43,913 nt of DNA from Pelagibacteraceae bacterium (GTDB lineage: Bacteria; Pseudomonadota; Alphaproteobacteria; Pelagibacterales; Pelagibacteraceae): NCBI GenBank assembly GCA_008638165.1, contig VTPL01000002.1, forward strand, positions 1 to 43,913, given 5' to 3'. Below are positions 16,513 to 25,343 of this stretch, piece by piece. Made by a program: the position numbers and the translations under genes. The number at the start of each line of letters is the position of its first letter. Within the stretch, counting starts at the first letter, position 1. The notes under the pieces are model-generated. The model searched no databases. It saw only the letters and a list, made by a program, of their open reading frames with translations, and was not told the origin of the DNA.

Positions 16513-17085
16513 CTAGATGTTGTGTTTGGATATTTTAGCTACTGGTGAAAAAGTTTTTCGATGGTGCTTGGTGATACCAAGTTTTGTTAAAGCTTTTAAG
16601 TGCTGCTTAGTGCCGTAACCAAAATTTTTTTCCCAATAGTAACCTTTATTTTTTTTGGATAGTAAAATTATAAAATTATCTCTAGCAACTTTTGCAATTA
16701 TCGAGGCGGCAGAGATCGCAGGTATTTTTGTATCTCCCTTTATAATAGCTTTCATTTTATAGTTATTCATCACAGGAATTTTGTTACCATCAACTAATAC
16801 GTAAGAGGGTTTTTTCTTAAGTTTTTTAATTGCTCTTTTCATTGCAAGTAAACTTGCTTGTAAAATATTAATTTTATCAACCTCATTTTTTGATGCTTTC
16901 CCGATAGCCCAGATAGAATTTTTTTTTATGTATTTAGATAAAATTTCTCTTTCTTCCTTTTTAATACTTTTAGAGTCTTTTAATAATTTGATATTTATAT
17001 TTTTATTTAAAATAACTGCTGCAGCGTAAACTGGTCCTATTAAACTACCTCTGCCAACCTCATCTACACCAGCAATAACTTTCAT
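16513..17085 (-). CDS. rnhB: Ribonuclease HII
   Basis: Cuts RNA in hybrids and removes single misinserted ribonucleotides from DNA; 190 residues, a normal length. The catalytic motif AGVDEVGRGSLIGPVYAAAV at residues 4-23 holds the paired Asp-Glu, and the third carboxylate is the Asp in YVLVDGNKIP near residue 98. The segment ISAASIIAKVARD near residue 125 is characteristic of RNase HII. Its start shares one base with the stop of the uracil-DNA glycosylase-like gene, so the two should be co-translated. It is followed by the ccrM promoter region. Confidence 0.96.
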   Translation of the reverse strand: MKVIAGVDEVGRGSLIGPVYAAAVILNKNINIKLLKDSKSIKKEEREILSKYIKKNSIWAIGKASKNEVDKINILQASLLAMKRAIKKLKKKPSYVLVDGNKIPVMNNYKMKAIIKGDTKIPAISAASIIAKVARDNFIILLSKKNKGYYWEKNFGYGTKQHLKALTKLGITKHHRKTFSPVAKISKHNI

Positions 17086-17804
17086 TAAAACTTTATTTTT
17101 AAATCTAAAATTTTTTGTCTAATTTTCTTTAAATCTTCCCAAGAAAATTTTTTATTTTCAGGAAATCGAATTAAATAAGAAGGACTAAATGTTATCATCA
17201 AAGGATATGTTTTATTTTTAAGAATAATTTCTTTCCATTTGCCTCTCTCATTGGAAATTCTTTCATTTGATGAGATAACAGATTCCATCGCAGTGCTTCC
17301 AAAAAGAATAATTATTTTTGGATCAATAATTGAAATATGCTCTTTTAAAAATATAGAATATCTTTTAATTTCTTGAGTTGTTGGTTTTCTATCCTCTGGT
17401 GGCCTAAAATTTATTGCATAAGTTGAGTAAACATCATTCTTTAGAATATCAATTGCTTTAAGCATTTTTTCCAACAATGCACCAGACTCTCCTTGAAAAG
17501 TTTTTTCTGTTTTTTCTTCTTCCTCCCCAGGAGCTTCTCCAATAATCATGATAGGGCTGTTAATATTTCCATCTCCCATAATTAATTTTTTAGAATTATC
17601 TTTAAGATTGCAATTTTGAATTGAATTTATGTGATTTTTGAGTTCTAAAAGCTCTGCACTTTTATCTAATTTATTATTATTGCTGTTAGTTTTTTGAATT
17701 TTAAATCTATTTATTGGTTTTTTGCTAAAAATGAAATTTGGCTCTATTGAATTTAATAGCTCTTCTCTATAAGACATATCCTGATCTAAAGATTTTTTGG
17801 TCAT
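17085..17804 (-). CDS. Uracil-DNA glycosylase family 4-like protein without Fe-S cysteines
   Basis: Predicted base-excision repair protein of 239 residues. Motif 1 is intact as IMIIGEAPGEEEEK (GEAPG at 89-93), followed by TFQGESGALLEKML. Family 4 enzymes carry four cysteines for a [4Fe-4S] cluster; this protein has a single Cys (residue 65). The stretch that usually reads KCRPP reads INFRPP, and the later Cys is replaced. The second motif, usually HP(S/A)xxLR, reads SPSYLIR with Ser207 in place of His. Alphaproteobacterial relatives are known to lose the cysteines; the His change is less expected. A start at the second Met (17777) is possible. It faces the TPR gene across 14 bp. Confidence 0.8.
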   Translation of the reverse strand: MTKKSLDQDMSYREELLNSIEPNFIFSKKPINRFKIQKTNSNNNKLDKSAELLELKNHINSIQNCNLKDNSKKLIMGDGNINSPIMIIGEAPGEEEEKTEKTFQGESGALLEKMLKAIDILKNDVYSTYAINFRPPEDRKPTTQEIKRYSIFLKEHISIIDPKIIILFGSTAMESVISSNERISNERGKWKEIILKNKTYPLMITFSPSYLIRFPENKKFSWEDLKKIRQKILDLKIKF

Positions 17805-17818
17805 ATTAATTTGTCCAT

Positions 17819-19504
17819 ATGTTTAAAAGAAGAATATTATTCATACTAATTTTTACACTACTGTACCAGAGCCCATTATTATCTAAAAGTACTAGTTTTA
17901 GTGAATTTAGTTCAAGAAATTTATCTAAATATTTTTCTGGAATTGTAGCTTTAGAAAATCAGAAAAATTCTGATGCATTAGAATTTTTTAATACTTCTAA
18001 AATTTTAATCAATCGACATGATCCTTATTTAGAAAAGCTCGTGACCACTTTAGTTTTAGAGGATAAAGTTGCTCAAGCAATTAACCTAATAAGAATTAAT
18101 GATGAAAAAAATAATTCACAATTTTTTGAAGCCTATGTTTTATTAGCCTTAGATCACTTAAAAAAAAACAATATCAACAAAGCATTAGAAGTTTTGTCTG
18201 AAGTACCAGAAGAATTTAAAAGAGATAGATTTAATTTTATTATTGTAAACTCGCTCATTCAGTATGCTAATGTTTTTAAATATAAAAAAGTTAGCAAAGA
18301 AAAACTAAATTTTGGAAACCTATCTTTAATATCTGAAACTTTTCAACGATGTTATTTAGACGATGAAAGCACTGACACTTTTTTTTCAACGCTAATAAAT
18401 AATAGTCAAGCAGATTACTCAAGATATATTTATTTTTATTTAACATACTTAATTGAAAAAAACAGAATAGAAGATGCAAAAGCTATTACAGAAGAGTTAG
18501 AATATGTAAACACAACTTTACTACTATCCCAAGGTAAAAGTTGGATTGATAGAAATCAAAATAAAGAATTTAGTAAAGTTTTTTCATGTAATGATCATAA
18601 CGATATTGTTGGAGAGTTTTTATTCTTAATTTCTAATTTATTTTCTTCACAGAATGAATTTGAGAAATCAAATTTTTATTTAAGTTTATCAACTTATTTA
18701 AATCCTAAGTTTGTTTTTAATTTTTCACTAGTAGCTGAAAATTTATATCTCAATAAAAATTATGAAAAATCAAAAAGTGTTTTAAAAAATTTTAATAAAA
18801 ATCATGACTTTTATTATTGGTTTAGATTAAAGAAAGAAGCGCAAATAATTGCAAAAACCAGAAATGATGAGGAGGCATTAAATTATATTGCCTCTAAATT
18901 TGAGAAGATAGAAAATCCAAATAATAAATTTATTTTTGACATTGCAAATTTTTATAAAAACTCAAAAAATTATAAAACAGCAATTAAGTATTATTCTTTG
19001 ATTATTGATAAAATAGAGAGTGATAGTGAAGTTAAAGCTGACTTATTATATAGAAGAGGAGGAAGTTATGAGAGATTAAAAGAATACGTAAAAGCGGATG
19101 AAGATCTTTTAGCCTCCCTTAGTATTAATCCAAATGATGCTTACGTATTAAATTATTTAGCTTATTCGTGGCTTGAAAGAGATTTTAAAATTGATGAGGC
19201 AATTGAAATGCTGGAGAAAGCCTATGAACAAGAAAATAACGATCCCTATATAATTGACTCAATAGGTTGGGCTTATTACTTAGTTGATGATTATGTCAGG
19301 GCTGAACAATTTCTAAAAAGAGCCGTTGAATTAATGCCAGATGATCCGATTGTCAACGATCACTACGCTGATATTCTGTGGAAATTAGATAGAAAAATAC
19401 AGGCACGTTATTTTTGGTCTATGGTACTTAAGATGGAAGATGCAGAAGAAGATTTATTAAATCAAATAAAAGATAAATTAATAACTGGCCCACAAAACTC
19501 ATAA
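17819..19504 (+). CDS. TPR-repeat protein, exported or membrane-anchored
   Basis: 561 residues beginning with a hydrophobic signal-like segment (RILFILIFTLLYQSPLLS). The rest is helical. Clear tetratricopeptide repeats fill the last 220 residues, for example DLLYRRGGSYERLKEYVKAD, then AYVLNYLAYSWLERDFKID, and DPYIIDSIGWAYYLVDDYVR. Such repeats bind partner proteins. Similar proteins precede ispE in many alphaproteobacteria, but no precise function is established from this sequence. It overlaps the ispE start by 1 bp (TAATG). Its start lies 14 bp from the divergent glycosylase gene, so there is little room for a promoter. Confidence 0.85.
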   Translation: MFKRRILFILIFTLLYQSPLLSKSTSFSEFSSRNLSKYFSGIVALENQKNSDALEFFNTSKILINRHDPYLEKLVTTLVLEDKVAQAINLIRINDEKNNSQFFEAYVLLALDHLKKNNINKALEVLSEVPEEFKRDRFNFIIVNSLIQYANVFKYKKVSKEKLNFGNLSLISETFQRCYLDDESTDTFFSTLINNSQADYSRYIYFYLTYLIEKNRIEDAKAITEELEYVNTTLLLSQGKSWIDRNQNKEFSKVFSCNDHNDIVGEFLFLISNLFSSQNEFEKSNFYLSLSTYLNPKFVFNFSLVAENLYLNKNYEKSKSVLKNFNKNHDFYYWFRLKKEAQIIAKTRNDEEALNYIASKFEKIENPNNKFIFDIANFYKNSKNYKTAIKYYSLIIDKIESDSEVKADLLYRRGGSYERLKEYVKADEDLLASLSINPNDAYVLNYLAYSWLERDFKIDEAIEMLEKAYEQENNDPYIIDSIGWAYYLVDDYVRAEQFLKRAVELMPDDPIVNDHYADILWKLDRKIQARYFWSMVLKMEDAEEDLLNQIKDKLITGPQNS

Positions 19505-20346
19505 TGAGTTATACAAAGATCAAATCTCACGCAAAGATTAATTTGGCTTTAAATATAGTTGGTAAATCTAAAATACTTCACAAAATAGAGAGTATAGTTA
19601 GTTTCTTAGATTTGCATGATGAAATTCAAATTAAAAAAGTTAACCAGAAATATAATGAAGTTAGATTTTTTGGAAAATTTTCAAGTGGAATTAATTCTAA
19701 AAATACAGTTTCTCAGTTATTAGAGAATATTGAAAAAAAAAAATTACTTAAGAACAAATATCAAATCATTATTAAAAAAAATATCCCTTCTAAAGCTGGA
19801 CTAGGAGGAGGCTCAATGAATGCAGCAAGTATTTTGAATTTTTTTATTAAAAAAAAACTAATAAAAATTAAAAAAAAAGAGATCATAGAATTGTCAAAAA
19901 CTATTGGGTCTGATGTTATTTTAGGTTTGTACTTAAAAAATTTAGTTTTAAAAGGAAATGGTGCAATTAAAACTATATCCTCAAGCAGAAAATTTTATAC
20001 TTTACTCGTTAAACCAAGCTTTGGTTGCTCAACAAAAAAAATTTACTCAAAAGTAAAAAAATTTCATAAACCAGAATTTACTTCAATTTCTAATAATTTT
20101 ATGAGTGTAGATTATTTGAGTAATAAAAAAAATGACTTAGAGCTAATTGCTATAGAGAGCTACCCCAGACTTAAAAGTTTAAAGAATTTTTTAGTAAAAT
20201 TACCTAACGCTAAATTTGTAAGAATGACAGGATCTGGATCAACTATGATTGCTTACTTCAATTCATCAGAAAGCTGTAAAGAAGCGGCAAAAAAAGTAAA
20301 AAAACAATTTAGAAATTACTGGTGCAAAACTTCAAAAACTATATAA
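19504..20346 (+). CDS. ispE: 4-diphosphocytidyl-2-C-methyl-D-erythritol kinase
   Basis: GHMP-family kinase of the non-mevalonate pathway; it phosphorylates CDP-ME on the 2-hydroxyl. At 280 residues it has the normal length. The N-terminus SHAKINLALNIVGK contains the catalytic Lys region. The ATP-binding loop is PSKAGLGGGSMNAASIL near residues 96-112, and the conserved Asp is in TIGSDVILGL. The C-terminal motif is MTGSGSTMIAYF. Together with ispH at 1944-2888 it shows the organism makes isoprenoids by the MEP route. Its start overlaps the TPR gene stop; tRNA-Gln follows 33 bp after the stop. Confidence 0.96.
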   Translation: MSYTKIKSHAKINLALNIVGKSKILHKIESIVSFLDLHDEIQIKKVNQKYNEVRFFGKFSSGINSKNTVSQLLENIEKKKLLKNKYQIIIKKNIPSKAGLGGGSMNAASILNFFIKKKLIKIKKKEIIELSKTIGSDVILGLYLKNLVLKGNGAIKTISSSRKFYTLLVKPSFGCSTKKIYSKVKKFHKPEFTSISNNFMSVDYLSNKKNDLELIAIESYPRLKSLKNFLVKLPNAKFVRMTGSGSTMIAYFNSSESCKEAAKKVKKQFRNYWCKTSKTI

Positions 20347-20360
20347 ATTTAATTTTTTTG

Positions 20361-20369
20361 TGTTATACG
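20361..20369 (+). promoter_or_regulatory. Candidate extended -10 for tRNA-Gln
   Basis: The sequence TGTTATACG resembles an extended -10 element (TG, one base, TATACG). Transcription would start about 20376, a few bases before the tRNA 5' end at 20380. No good -35 is seen 17 bp upstream. The match is weak, so read-through from ispE is an equal possibility. Confidence 0.3.
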
Positions 20370-20379
20370 AAAATACTAT

Positions 20380-20453
20380 TGGGGCGTAGCCAAGCGGTAA
20401 GGCACGGGTTTTTGGTACCTGCATCCTAGGTTCGAATCCTAGCGCCCCAGCCA
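20380..20453 (+). tRNA. tRNA-Gln (anticodon TTG)
   Basis: The cloverleaf folds cleanly. The acceptor stem is TGGGGCG paired with CGCCCCA, followed by discriminator G and an encoded CCA. The D-stem is GCC/GGC with loop AAGCGGTAA. The anticodon stem is CGGGT/ACCTG (one G-U pair) with loop TTTTGGT, giving anticodon TTG (Gln). The T-arm is CTAGG TTCGAAT CCTAG. The 74-nt length includes CCA. The next start codon (20457) begins 3 bp after the tRNA, so the tRNA and the CCA-adding enzyme gene probably share a transcript. Confidence 0.97.
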
Positions 20454-20456
20454 AAT

Positions 20457-21731
20457 ATGATTAACTTTTTAGACAAATTCATTAAAAGGACCCACAACTT
20501 AAACAGTGTAACAAAAAAAATTTTAGATTTATCAAAAAATACTCCAGTTAAAAAAATTTTTAATTCAATAAATAATTATTCATCTAATTCTGAAGTTAGA
20601 TACGTAGGCGGTTGTATTAGAAAAATAATAAAAGAAGAATTAGTCGATGATATTGATCTAGCAACCAATTTAAATCCACAGCAAGTTTGCGAAGTTTTAA
20701 AAAAAAATAATATCAATTTTTATGAAACTGGGATTGAGCATGGAACGATAACTGCTGTTATAGAAGGTTATAATTTTGAGATAACTAGTTTAAGAGAAGA
20801 TGTCGAAACTGATGGTAGACATGCTCAAGTAAAATTTTCTACTGATTGGAAAAAAGATGCATCCAGAAGAGATTTTACCATTAATGCAATTTACTCTGAT
20901 ATTGAGGGAAATTTATTTGATCCGTTCAATGGAAAAGAAGATCTAGAAAAAGGGCTGGTAAAGTTTATTGGTGACCCGGAGCAAAGAATTAAAGAAGATT
21001 TTTTGAGAATACTGCGCTATTTAAGATTCCACCTAAGTTATTCAAATCATAATCATGAACCCGAAACTTCAAAAATTATAAAAAAAAATATAGTTGGAAT
21101 TTCTAATTTATCTAAAGAAAGATTATTAAATGAATTAAAAAAATTTTTTAAATCAAATAGTATAATTAAGCTTTCAAAAGATAAATTTTCTCTTGAGTTA
21201 TTTGAGATTATTTTTCCTCAGCTTAAAAATTTTAGATTATTTTCAAATCCGAATAGTTTTGCAAAAGACAAGATTAACGAGTCAGATTTTATATTTTTAC
21301 TCTCAATTTTATTAATTGATGGAACGGATAATACTGATTATTTTATTTATAAATTTAATATTTCTAAAAAGGACCAAAAACGTCTCAAAATAATAGATAA
21401 TTTTTATAAAGATAAAATCTCTGCAAAATCTTTTACTGAAAAAAATCTGAATAAAATATTTTATTATATGGGCAAGCAAGCTTTAATTGATATTTTAAGC
21501 TTTAGAATTTTTACTTCAAAAAAGATTGATAAAAAAGTTTTGAAATTAATTGAACAATTTCAATCAAAAGATCCACCTTCAATGCCTATTGGAGCACAAT
21601 TTTTAATGGATAAATATCAAATGACTGAGGGTAAAAATTTAGGAATTAAACTTAAGAACATTGAAGAAGAGTGGGTGAATAACAATTTTAAGTTGTCAGA
21701 AAAGCAGATAGATAAAATAGTAAATCGCTAG
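20457..21731 (+). CDS. CCA-adding tRNA nucleotidyltransferase / poly(A) polymerase family
   Basis: Class II nucleotidyltransferase of 424 residues that adds or repairs the 3' CCA of tRNAs; poly(A) polymerase is the other activity found in the family. The head domain has RYVGGCIRK near residue 48, the catalytic DID in [10 protein letters not shown], and the template motif [13 protein letters not shown] near residue 137. The tail has [11 protein letters not shown]. The start at 20457 is the only Met before the catalytic domain, and the N-terminal length is usual. There is no room for its own leader, because tRNA-Gln ends 3 bp upstream. The stop interlocks with that of greA in the palindrome CTAG (21728-21731). 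Confidence 0.9.
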   Translation: MINFLDKFIKRTHNLNSVTKKILDLSKNTPVKKIFNSINNYSSNSEVRYVGGCIRKIIKEELVDDIDLATNLNPQQVCEVLKKNNINFYETGIEHGTITAVIEGYNFEITSLREDVETDGRHAQVKFSTDWKKDASRRDFTINAIYSDIEGNLFDPFNGKEDLEKGLVKFIGDPEQRIKEDFLRILRYLRFHLSYSNHNHEPETSKIIKKNIVGISNLSKERLLNELKKFFKSNSIIKLSKDKFSLELFEIIFPQLKNFRLFSNPNSFAKDKINESDFIFLLSILLIDGTDNTDYFIYKFNISKKDQKRLKIIDNFYKDKISAKSFTEKNLNKIFYYMGKQALIDILSFRIFTSKKIDKKVLKLIEQFQSKDPPSMPIGAQFLMDKYQMTEGKNLGIKLKNIEEEWVNNNFKLSEKQIDKIVNR

Positions 21732-22204
21732 ATATATTTAACATCTATAATTTCAAAATTTTTTGTTCCTGCGGGTGTATTAATTTCAACAAGATCTTTT
21801 TTGTTTTTTCCAATTAATCCTTTGCCAATAGGAGATTGAAAATAAATAAGTTTTTGTTTTAGGTCAGCTTCATCTTTTCCAACAATTTTATAATTAATTT
21901 TTTCACCTGTATCTAAGTTTTCAAGATAAACAGTAGAGCCAAAAATAACCTTACCTTCATTATTCATTTTAGTTACATCAATTACATTAGCTCTTGCAAT
22001 AATATCATTAATTTCAGTTATTCTCCCTTCATTGTGAGACTGCTCCTCTTTTGCAGCATGATATTCAGCATTTTCTTTTAAGTCTCCGTGTGATCTTGCT
22101 TCTGCAATAGCCGCAACTATCTCAGGTCTCTTTTTTTCTTTTAAATAAACTAATTCCTCTTTTAGTTTTTCTAATCCATTAAGGGTTATTGGTTCTTTGT
22201 CCAT
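21728..22204 (-). CDS. greA: Transcription elongation factor GreA
   Basis: Rescues backtracked RNA polymerase by stimulating transcript cleavage; 158 residues, exactly the usual length. The N-terminal coiled coil carries the acidic tip in [16 protein letters not shown] near residues 41-56, the catalytic Asp/Glu pair of GreA. The C-terminal FKBP-like domain contains [20 protein letters not shown]. It begins 1 bp before the hemF stop, forming a trmL-hemF-greA run. Its stop overlaps the CCA-adding gene by 4 bp. Confidence 0.97.
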   Translation of the reverse strand: MDKEPITLNGLEKLKEELVYLKEKKRPEIVAAIAEARSHGDLKENAEYHAAKEEQSHNEGRITEINDIIARANVIDVTKMNNEGKVIFGSTVYLENLDTGEKINYKIVGKDEADLKQKLIYFQSPIGKGLIGKNKKDLVEINTPAGTKNFEIIDVKYI

Positions 22205-22205
22205 A

Positions 22206-23033
22206 TCATTTCCATTTTGCTAGAGGGGGAAGAGACATTAGAATTCCTTCCACATTGCCACCAGTTTGTAATCCAAATTTCGTACCTCTATCATATAATA
22301 AATTAAACTCAGCATATCTACCTCTTTTGATATATTGTAATTCTTTATCATTTAAAGTCCATTTTCTGTTTAGTTTTTTTCTTATAATCTTATTAAATAG
22401 CATTTGGAATGTAACGCCAACATCTCTAACGAATTTAAAATCTTTTTCAAAATTATCATTTTTGTAATCAAAGAAAATTCCACCAATACCTCTGGGTTCT
22501 TTACGGTGAGGTAAATAAAAATATTCATCACACCATTTTTTATATTTCTTATAATAATTTTTGTTATGTCGATTACACATTTTCATCAAATCCTTGTGAA
22601 AATCTTTTTTCTCTAAGTCGTCTTTTTTAGATGGAGTAACATCCATCCCTCCACCAAACCATTGTTGAGTTGTAGATATAAATCTAGTGTTAAAATGCAT
22701 AGCAGGTATCAAAGGATTTTTCATATGCATCACTACAGATATTCCTGAGGCCCAAAATCTAGGATCTTTACTTGCACCACGTATATTTTTTTGAAATTTT
22801 TTTGGAAATTTTCCATAAACTTTTGAATAATTTACACCTACTTTATCAAATACTTTTCCATCTCTTAATATTCTGTACTCACCTCCACCTTCGTCTTTGT
22901 CAGGGCTTCTTTTCCATGTAGTTGATTTGAATTTTGTTTTATGATTTTCTAATTTAGAAATATCATTACAAAATGCATCCTGAAGTAATTTAAACCAATT
23001 ACTTGTTAGGTCTTTTTTAATATCTAAGTCCAT
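22206..23033 (-). CDS. hemF: Coproporphyrinogen III oxidase, oxygen-dependent
   Basis: Converts coproporphyrinogen III to protoporphyrinogen IX with O2, in heme synthesis. I use the ATG at 23033 (275 residues) because the longer frame would begin with GTG at 23051 and overlap trmL by 28 bp. Family signatures are present: [59 protein letters not shown], and the C-terminal [17 protein letters not shown]. The oxygen-dependent form fits an aerobic life style and the cytochrome bc1 genes next door. It is coupled to trmL upstream and lies 1 bp before greA. Confidence 0.96.
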   Translation of the reverse strand: MDLDIKKDLTSNWFKLLQDAFCNDISKLENHKTKFKSTTWKRSPDKDEGGGEYRILRDGKVFDKVGVNYSKVYGKFPKKFQKNIRGASKDPRFWASGISVVMHMKNPLIPAMHFNTRFISTTQQWFGGGMDVTPSKKDDLEKKDFHKDLMKMCNRHNKNYYKKYKKWCDEYFYLPHRKEPRGIGGIFFDYKNDNFEKDFKFVRDVGVTFQMLFNKIIRKKLNRKWTLNDKELQYIKRGRYAEFNLLYDRGTKFGLQTGGNVEGILMSLPPLAKWK

Positions 23034-23506
23034 TTTGTTTGCTTTAAACACTCTGCTAAAATAATTGCAACAGACGATGCAAGATTTAATGATCGTTTAT
23101 TATTTTCCATTGGTATTTTTAATCTATTTTGTACAATTTTATGAATATTTTCAGGCACACCTGCGCTTTCACGACCAAATAATATGGTATCATTTTTTTC
23201 AAATTTAAATTCTGTATAAGGTATAGAAGCTTTAGTTGTCATTAGTACAATTCTGCCTTTTTGTTTTTGTTTAAAAAATTCATCATAGCTTTGATAAAAG
23301 TTTATGTCTTTTTCATCCATATAATCCATTACTACTCTTTTAAATCTTTTATCAGAAAGCAAGAACCCGCATGGTTCTATGATCTCAAGTTTTGCACCAA
23401 GACATGCACATGTTCTAATTATTGCGGCTGTATTTTGAGGTATATCAGGTTCAAATAATGCAATTTTTACCCCTTGATAACTAGAATTATGTGTCATTGT
23501 TTCCAT
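23024..23506 (-). CDS. trmL: tRNA (cytidine/uridine-34-2'-O)-methyltransferase, SPOUT family
   Basis: Methylates the 2'-oxygen of the wobble base in certain tRNAs. The 160 residues form a trefoil-knot SPOUT domain. It has IALFEPDIPQNTAAIIRTCA near the N-terminus, ILFGRESAGVPENIH near residue 110 and IPMENNKRSLNLASSVAI near 133, the SAM-binding knot typical of TrmL. The short length without an N-terminal RNA-binding domain also points to TrmL and not other SpoU enzymes. A second Met (23497) is a possible start. It faces petA across 61 bp that contain a near-perfect palindrome. Confidence 0.92.
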   Translation of the reverse strand: METMTHNSSYQGVKIALFEPDIPQNTAAIIRTCACLGAKLEIIEPCGFLLSDKRFKRVVMDYMDEKDINFYQSYDEFFKQKQKGRIVLMTTKASIPYTEFKFEKNDTILFGRESAGVPENIHKIVQNRLKIPMENNKRSLNLASSVAIILAECLKQTKWT

Positions 23507-23520
23507 AGAAAAAATACTTT

Positions 23521-23546
23521 TTTATTATATGAATTCATATATTAAA
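23521..23546. promoter_or_regulatory. Palindrome in the trmL/petA divergent promoter region
   Basis: The core TATATGAATTCATATA (23526-23541) is a perfect 16-bp inverted repeat. After one mismatch on each arm, four more bases pair on each side, giving 12 of 13 paired positions over 26 bp. It sits in the middle of the 61-bp gap between divergent genes, where a regulator could act on petABC and trmL together. A/T-rich DNA makes palindromes easier by chance, so this is a candidate operator only. Confidence 0.4.
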
Positions 23547-23567
23547 TAACTCTAAATTAAATTCTAG

Positions 23568-24077
23568 ATGTCTGAAAAAAAACCAGAAAGAAGAGATTTT
23601 TTGTTTACAGCAACCTACGCTCTAGGAGCAGTAGGAGCGGGTGCAGTAGCATGGCCTCTTATCGATCAAATGAATCCCGATGCTTCCGTTAAAGCGTTAG
23701 CAAGTACAGAGGTAGATATTAGCTCAGTAAAACCTGGTAATACAATTACAGTTTTATGGAGAGGTAAACCAGTTTTTATAAGAAGAAGAACAGAGGAAGA
23801 AATTGCTGAGGCAAGGGCAGTTAAGATGGAAGATTTAATTCATCCAGAAAAAGATGAAGATAGAGTAAAAAATCCAGAATGGTTGGTTATGTTAGGAGTT
23901 TGCACTCATCTTGGGTGTGTGCCATTAAATGATAAAGGCGATTATGATGGTTGGTTTTGCCCATGTCATGGTTCGCATTATGATACTTCAGGAAGAATTA
24001 GAAAAGGCCCTGCACCATGGAACATGGAAGTTCCAGAATATGAATTTGTTGACTCTAACACAATTAAGATTGGATAA
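23568..24077 (+). CDS. petA: Ubiquinol-cytochrome c reductase, Rieske iron-sulfur subunit
   Basis: Rieske [2Fe-2S] protein of the cytochrome bc1 complex; it takes electrons from ubiquinol at the Qo site. The 169 residues begin with a twin-arginine-like segment ([20 protein letters not shown]) that also forms the membrane anchor. The cluster ligands are in [10 protein letters not shown] and [10 protein letters not shown]. The conserved GPAP follows ([12 protein letters not shown]). It is the first of three genes with 2-bp and 1-bp gaps, petA-petB-petC. The ATG has no clear Shine-Dalgarno sequence. Confidence 0.97.
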   Translation: MSEKKPERRDFLFTATYALGAVGAGAVAWPLIDQMNPDASVKALASTEVDISSVKPGNTITVLWRGKPVFIRRRTEEEIAEARAVKMEDLIHPEKDEDRVKNPEWLVMLGVCTHLGCVPLNDKGDYDGWFCPCHGSHYDTSGRIRKGPAPWNMEVPEYEFVDSNTIKIG

Positions 24078-24079
24078 TT

Positions 24080-25342
24080 ATGAGCGACCATGATTACACA
24101 CCAAAATCAAAAGTAGGCAAATGGTTTAATGATCGTTTACCATTACTGTCATTGGCAAATCATTTAACTGATTACCCTACACCGAAAAATTTAAATTACT
24201 GGTGGACGTTTGGTGGAATATTAACATTCTGTTTGATCACTCAAATTGTAACAGGTTTAACTTTGGCCATGCACTATATCGCTCATGCTGATATGGCATT
24301 TGATAGTGTTGAACATATCATGCGAGATGTGAATTATGGTTGGCTTATAAGATACATACATGCGAATGGTGCTTCGATGTTTTTCTTAGCAGTATATATT
24401 CATATTTTTAGATCTCTATTTTATGGATCATACAAAGCACCTAGAGAGATAATATGGATTATAGGTATTATAATTTATCTGTTAATGATGGCAGCTGCGT
24501 TCATGGGTTATGTTTTACCTTGGGGACAAATGAGTTTTTGGGGAGCAACAGTAATAACAAATCTATTTAGCGCAATTCCTTTAGTAGGTGAGGGTATTGT
24601 AACTTGGTTGTGGGGCGGTTATTCAGTTGACAATCCGACACTAACAAGATTTTTCACATTACATTATCTAATTCCTTTCCTAATCTTAGGACTTGTGGTT
24701 TTGCATATTTGGGCTTTACACGTTCCAGGAAATAATAATCCAGTTGGAATAGATATTAAAAAACCATCCAAAGACACTGTGCCTTTCCACCCTTATATTG
24801 TTATTAAAGACGGGTTTGCATTATTAATGTTCATGATTGTTTTTGCTTTTTTTGTTTTTTACACACCTAACATATTAGGTCATGCAGATAATTACATTGA
24901 AGCAGATCCTTTAGTTACTCCAGCTCATATAGTGCCAGAGTGGTATTTATTACCATTTTATGCAATTTTAAGATCAGTACCTGATAAGCTTTTAGGTGTG
25001 GTTGCAATGTTGTCAGCAATTTTAATTTTAGCTGCTTTACCTTGGCTAGATACATCAAAAATACGATCTGCAGTTTTTAGACCATTATATAAACAGTTTT
25101 ATTGGATACTGGTAGCTGATGTACTTATTCTTGGTTACATGGGCGCAATGCCAGCTGAGGGGCTTTATTTATTAATAGCAAGAGTTGCGACAGCATATTA
25201 TTTCTTACACTTCTTAGTAATTTTGCCAGTTTTAGGATTTAAAGAGAAAACCTTACCAGTCCCATTAAGTATTACGGAACCAGTTTTAGGTGGATCTGCC
25301 AATATGGCTGCTGCAAGAAATAAAGAAAGTATAAAAAATTAA
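24080..25342 (+). CDS. petB: Ubiquinol-cytochrome c reductase, cytochrome b
   Basis: Membrane core of the bc1 complex, 420 residues with eight predicted helices. It binds hemes bL and bH through histidines in LAMHYIAH and [10 protein letters not shown] (helix B) and [20 protein letters not shown] (helix D). The Qo-site motif [16 protein letters not shown] is intact near residue 292. The loop [19 protein letters not shown] forms the rest of the quinol pocket. At 420 residues it is in the bacterial bc1 range and is a one-piece cytochrome b, not the split b6/IV form. It lies 2 bp after petA. Confidence 0.98.
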   Translation: MSDHDYTPKSKVGKWFNDRLPLLSLANHLTDYPTPKNLNYWWTFGGILTFCLITQIVTGLTLAMHYIAHADMAFDSVEHIMRDVNYGWLIRYIHANGASMFFLAVYIHIFRSLFYGSYKAPREIIWIIGIIIYLLMMAAAFMGYVLPWGQMSFWGATVITNLFSAIPLVGEGIVTWLWGGYSVDNPTLTRFFTLHYLIPFLILGLVVLHIWALHVPGNNNPVGIDIKKPSKDTVPFHPYIVIKDGFALLMFMIVFAFFVFYTPNILGHADNYIEADPLVTPAHIVPEWYLLPFYAILRSVPDKLLGVVAMLSAILILAALPWLDTSKIRSAVFRPLYKQFYWILVADVLILGYMGAMPAEGLYLLIARVATAYYFLHFLVILPVLGFKEKTLPVPLSITEPVLGGSANMAAARNKESIKN

Positions 25343-25343
25343 A

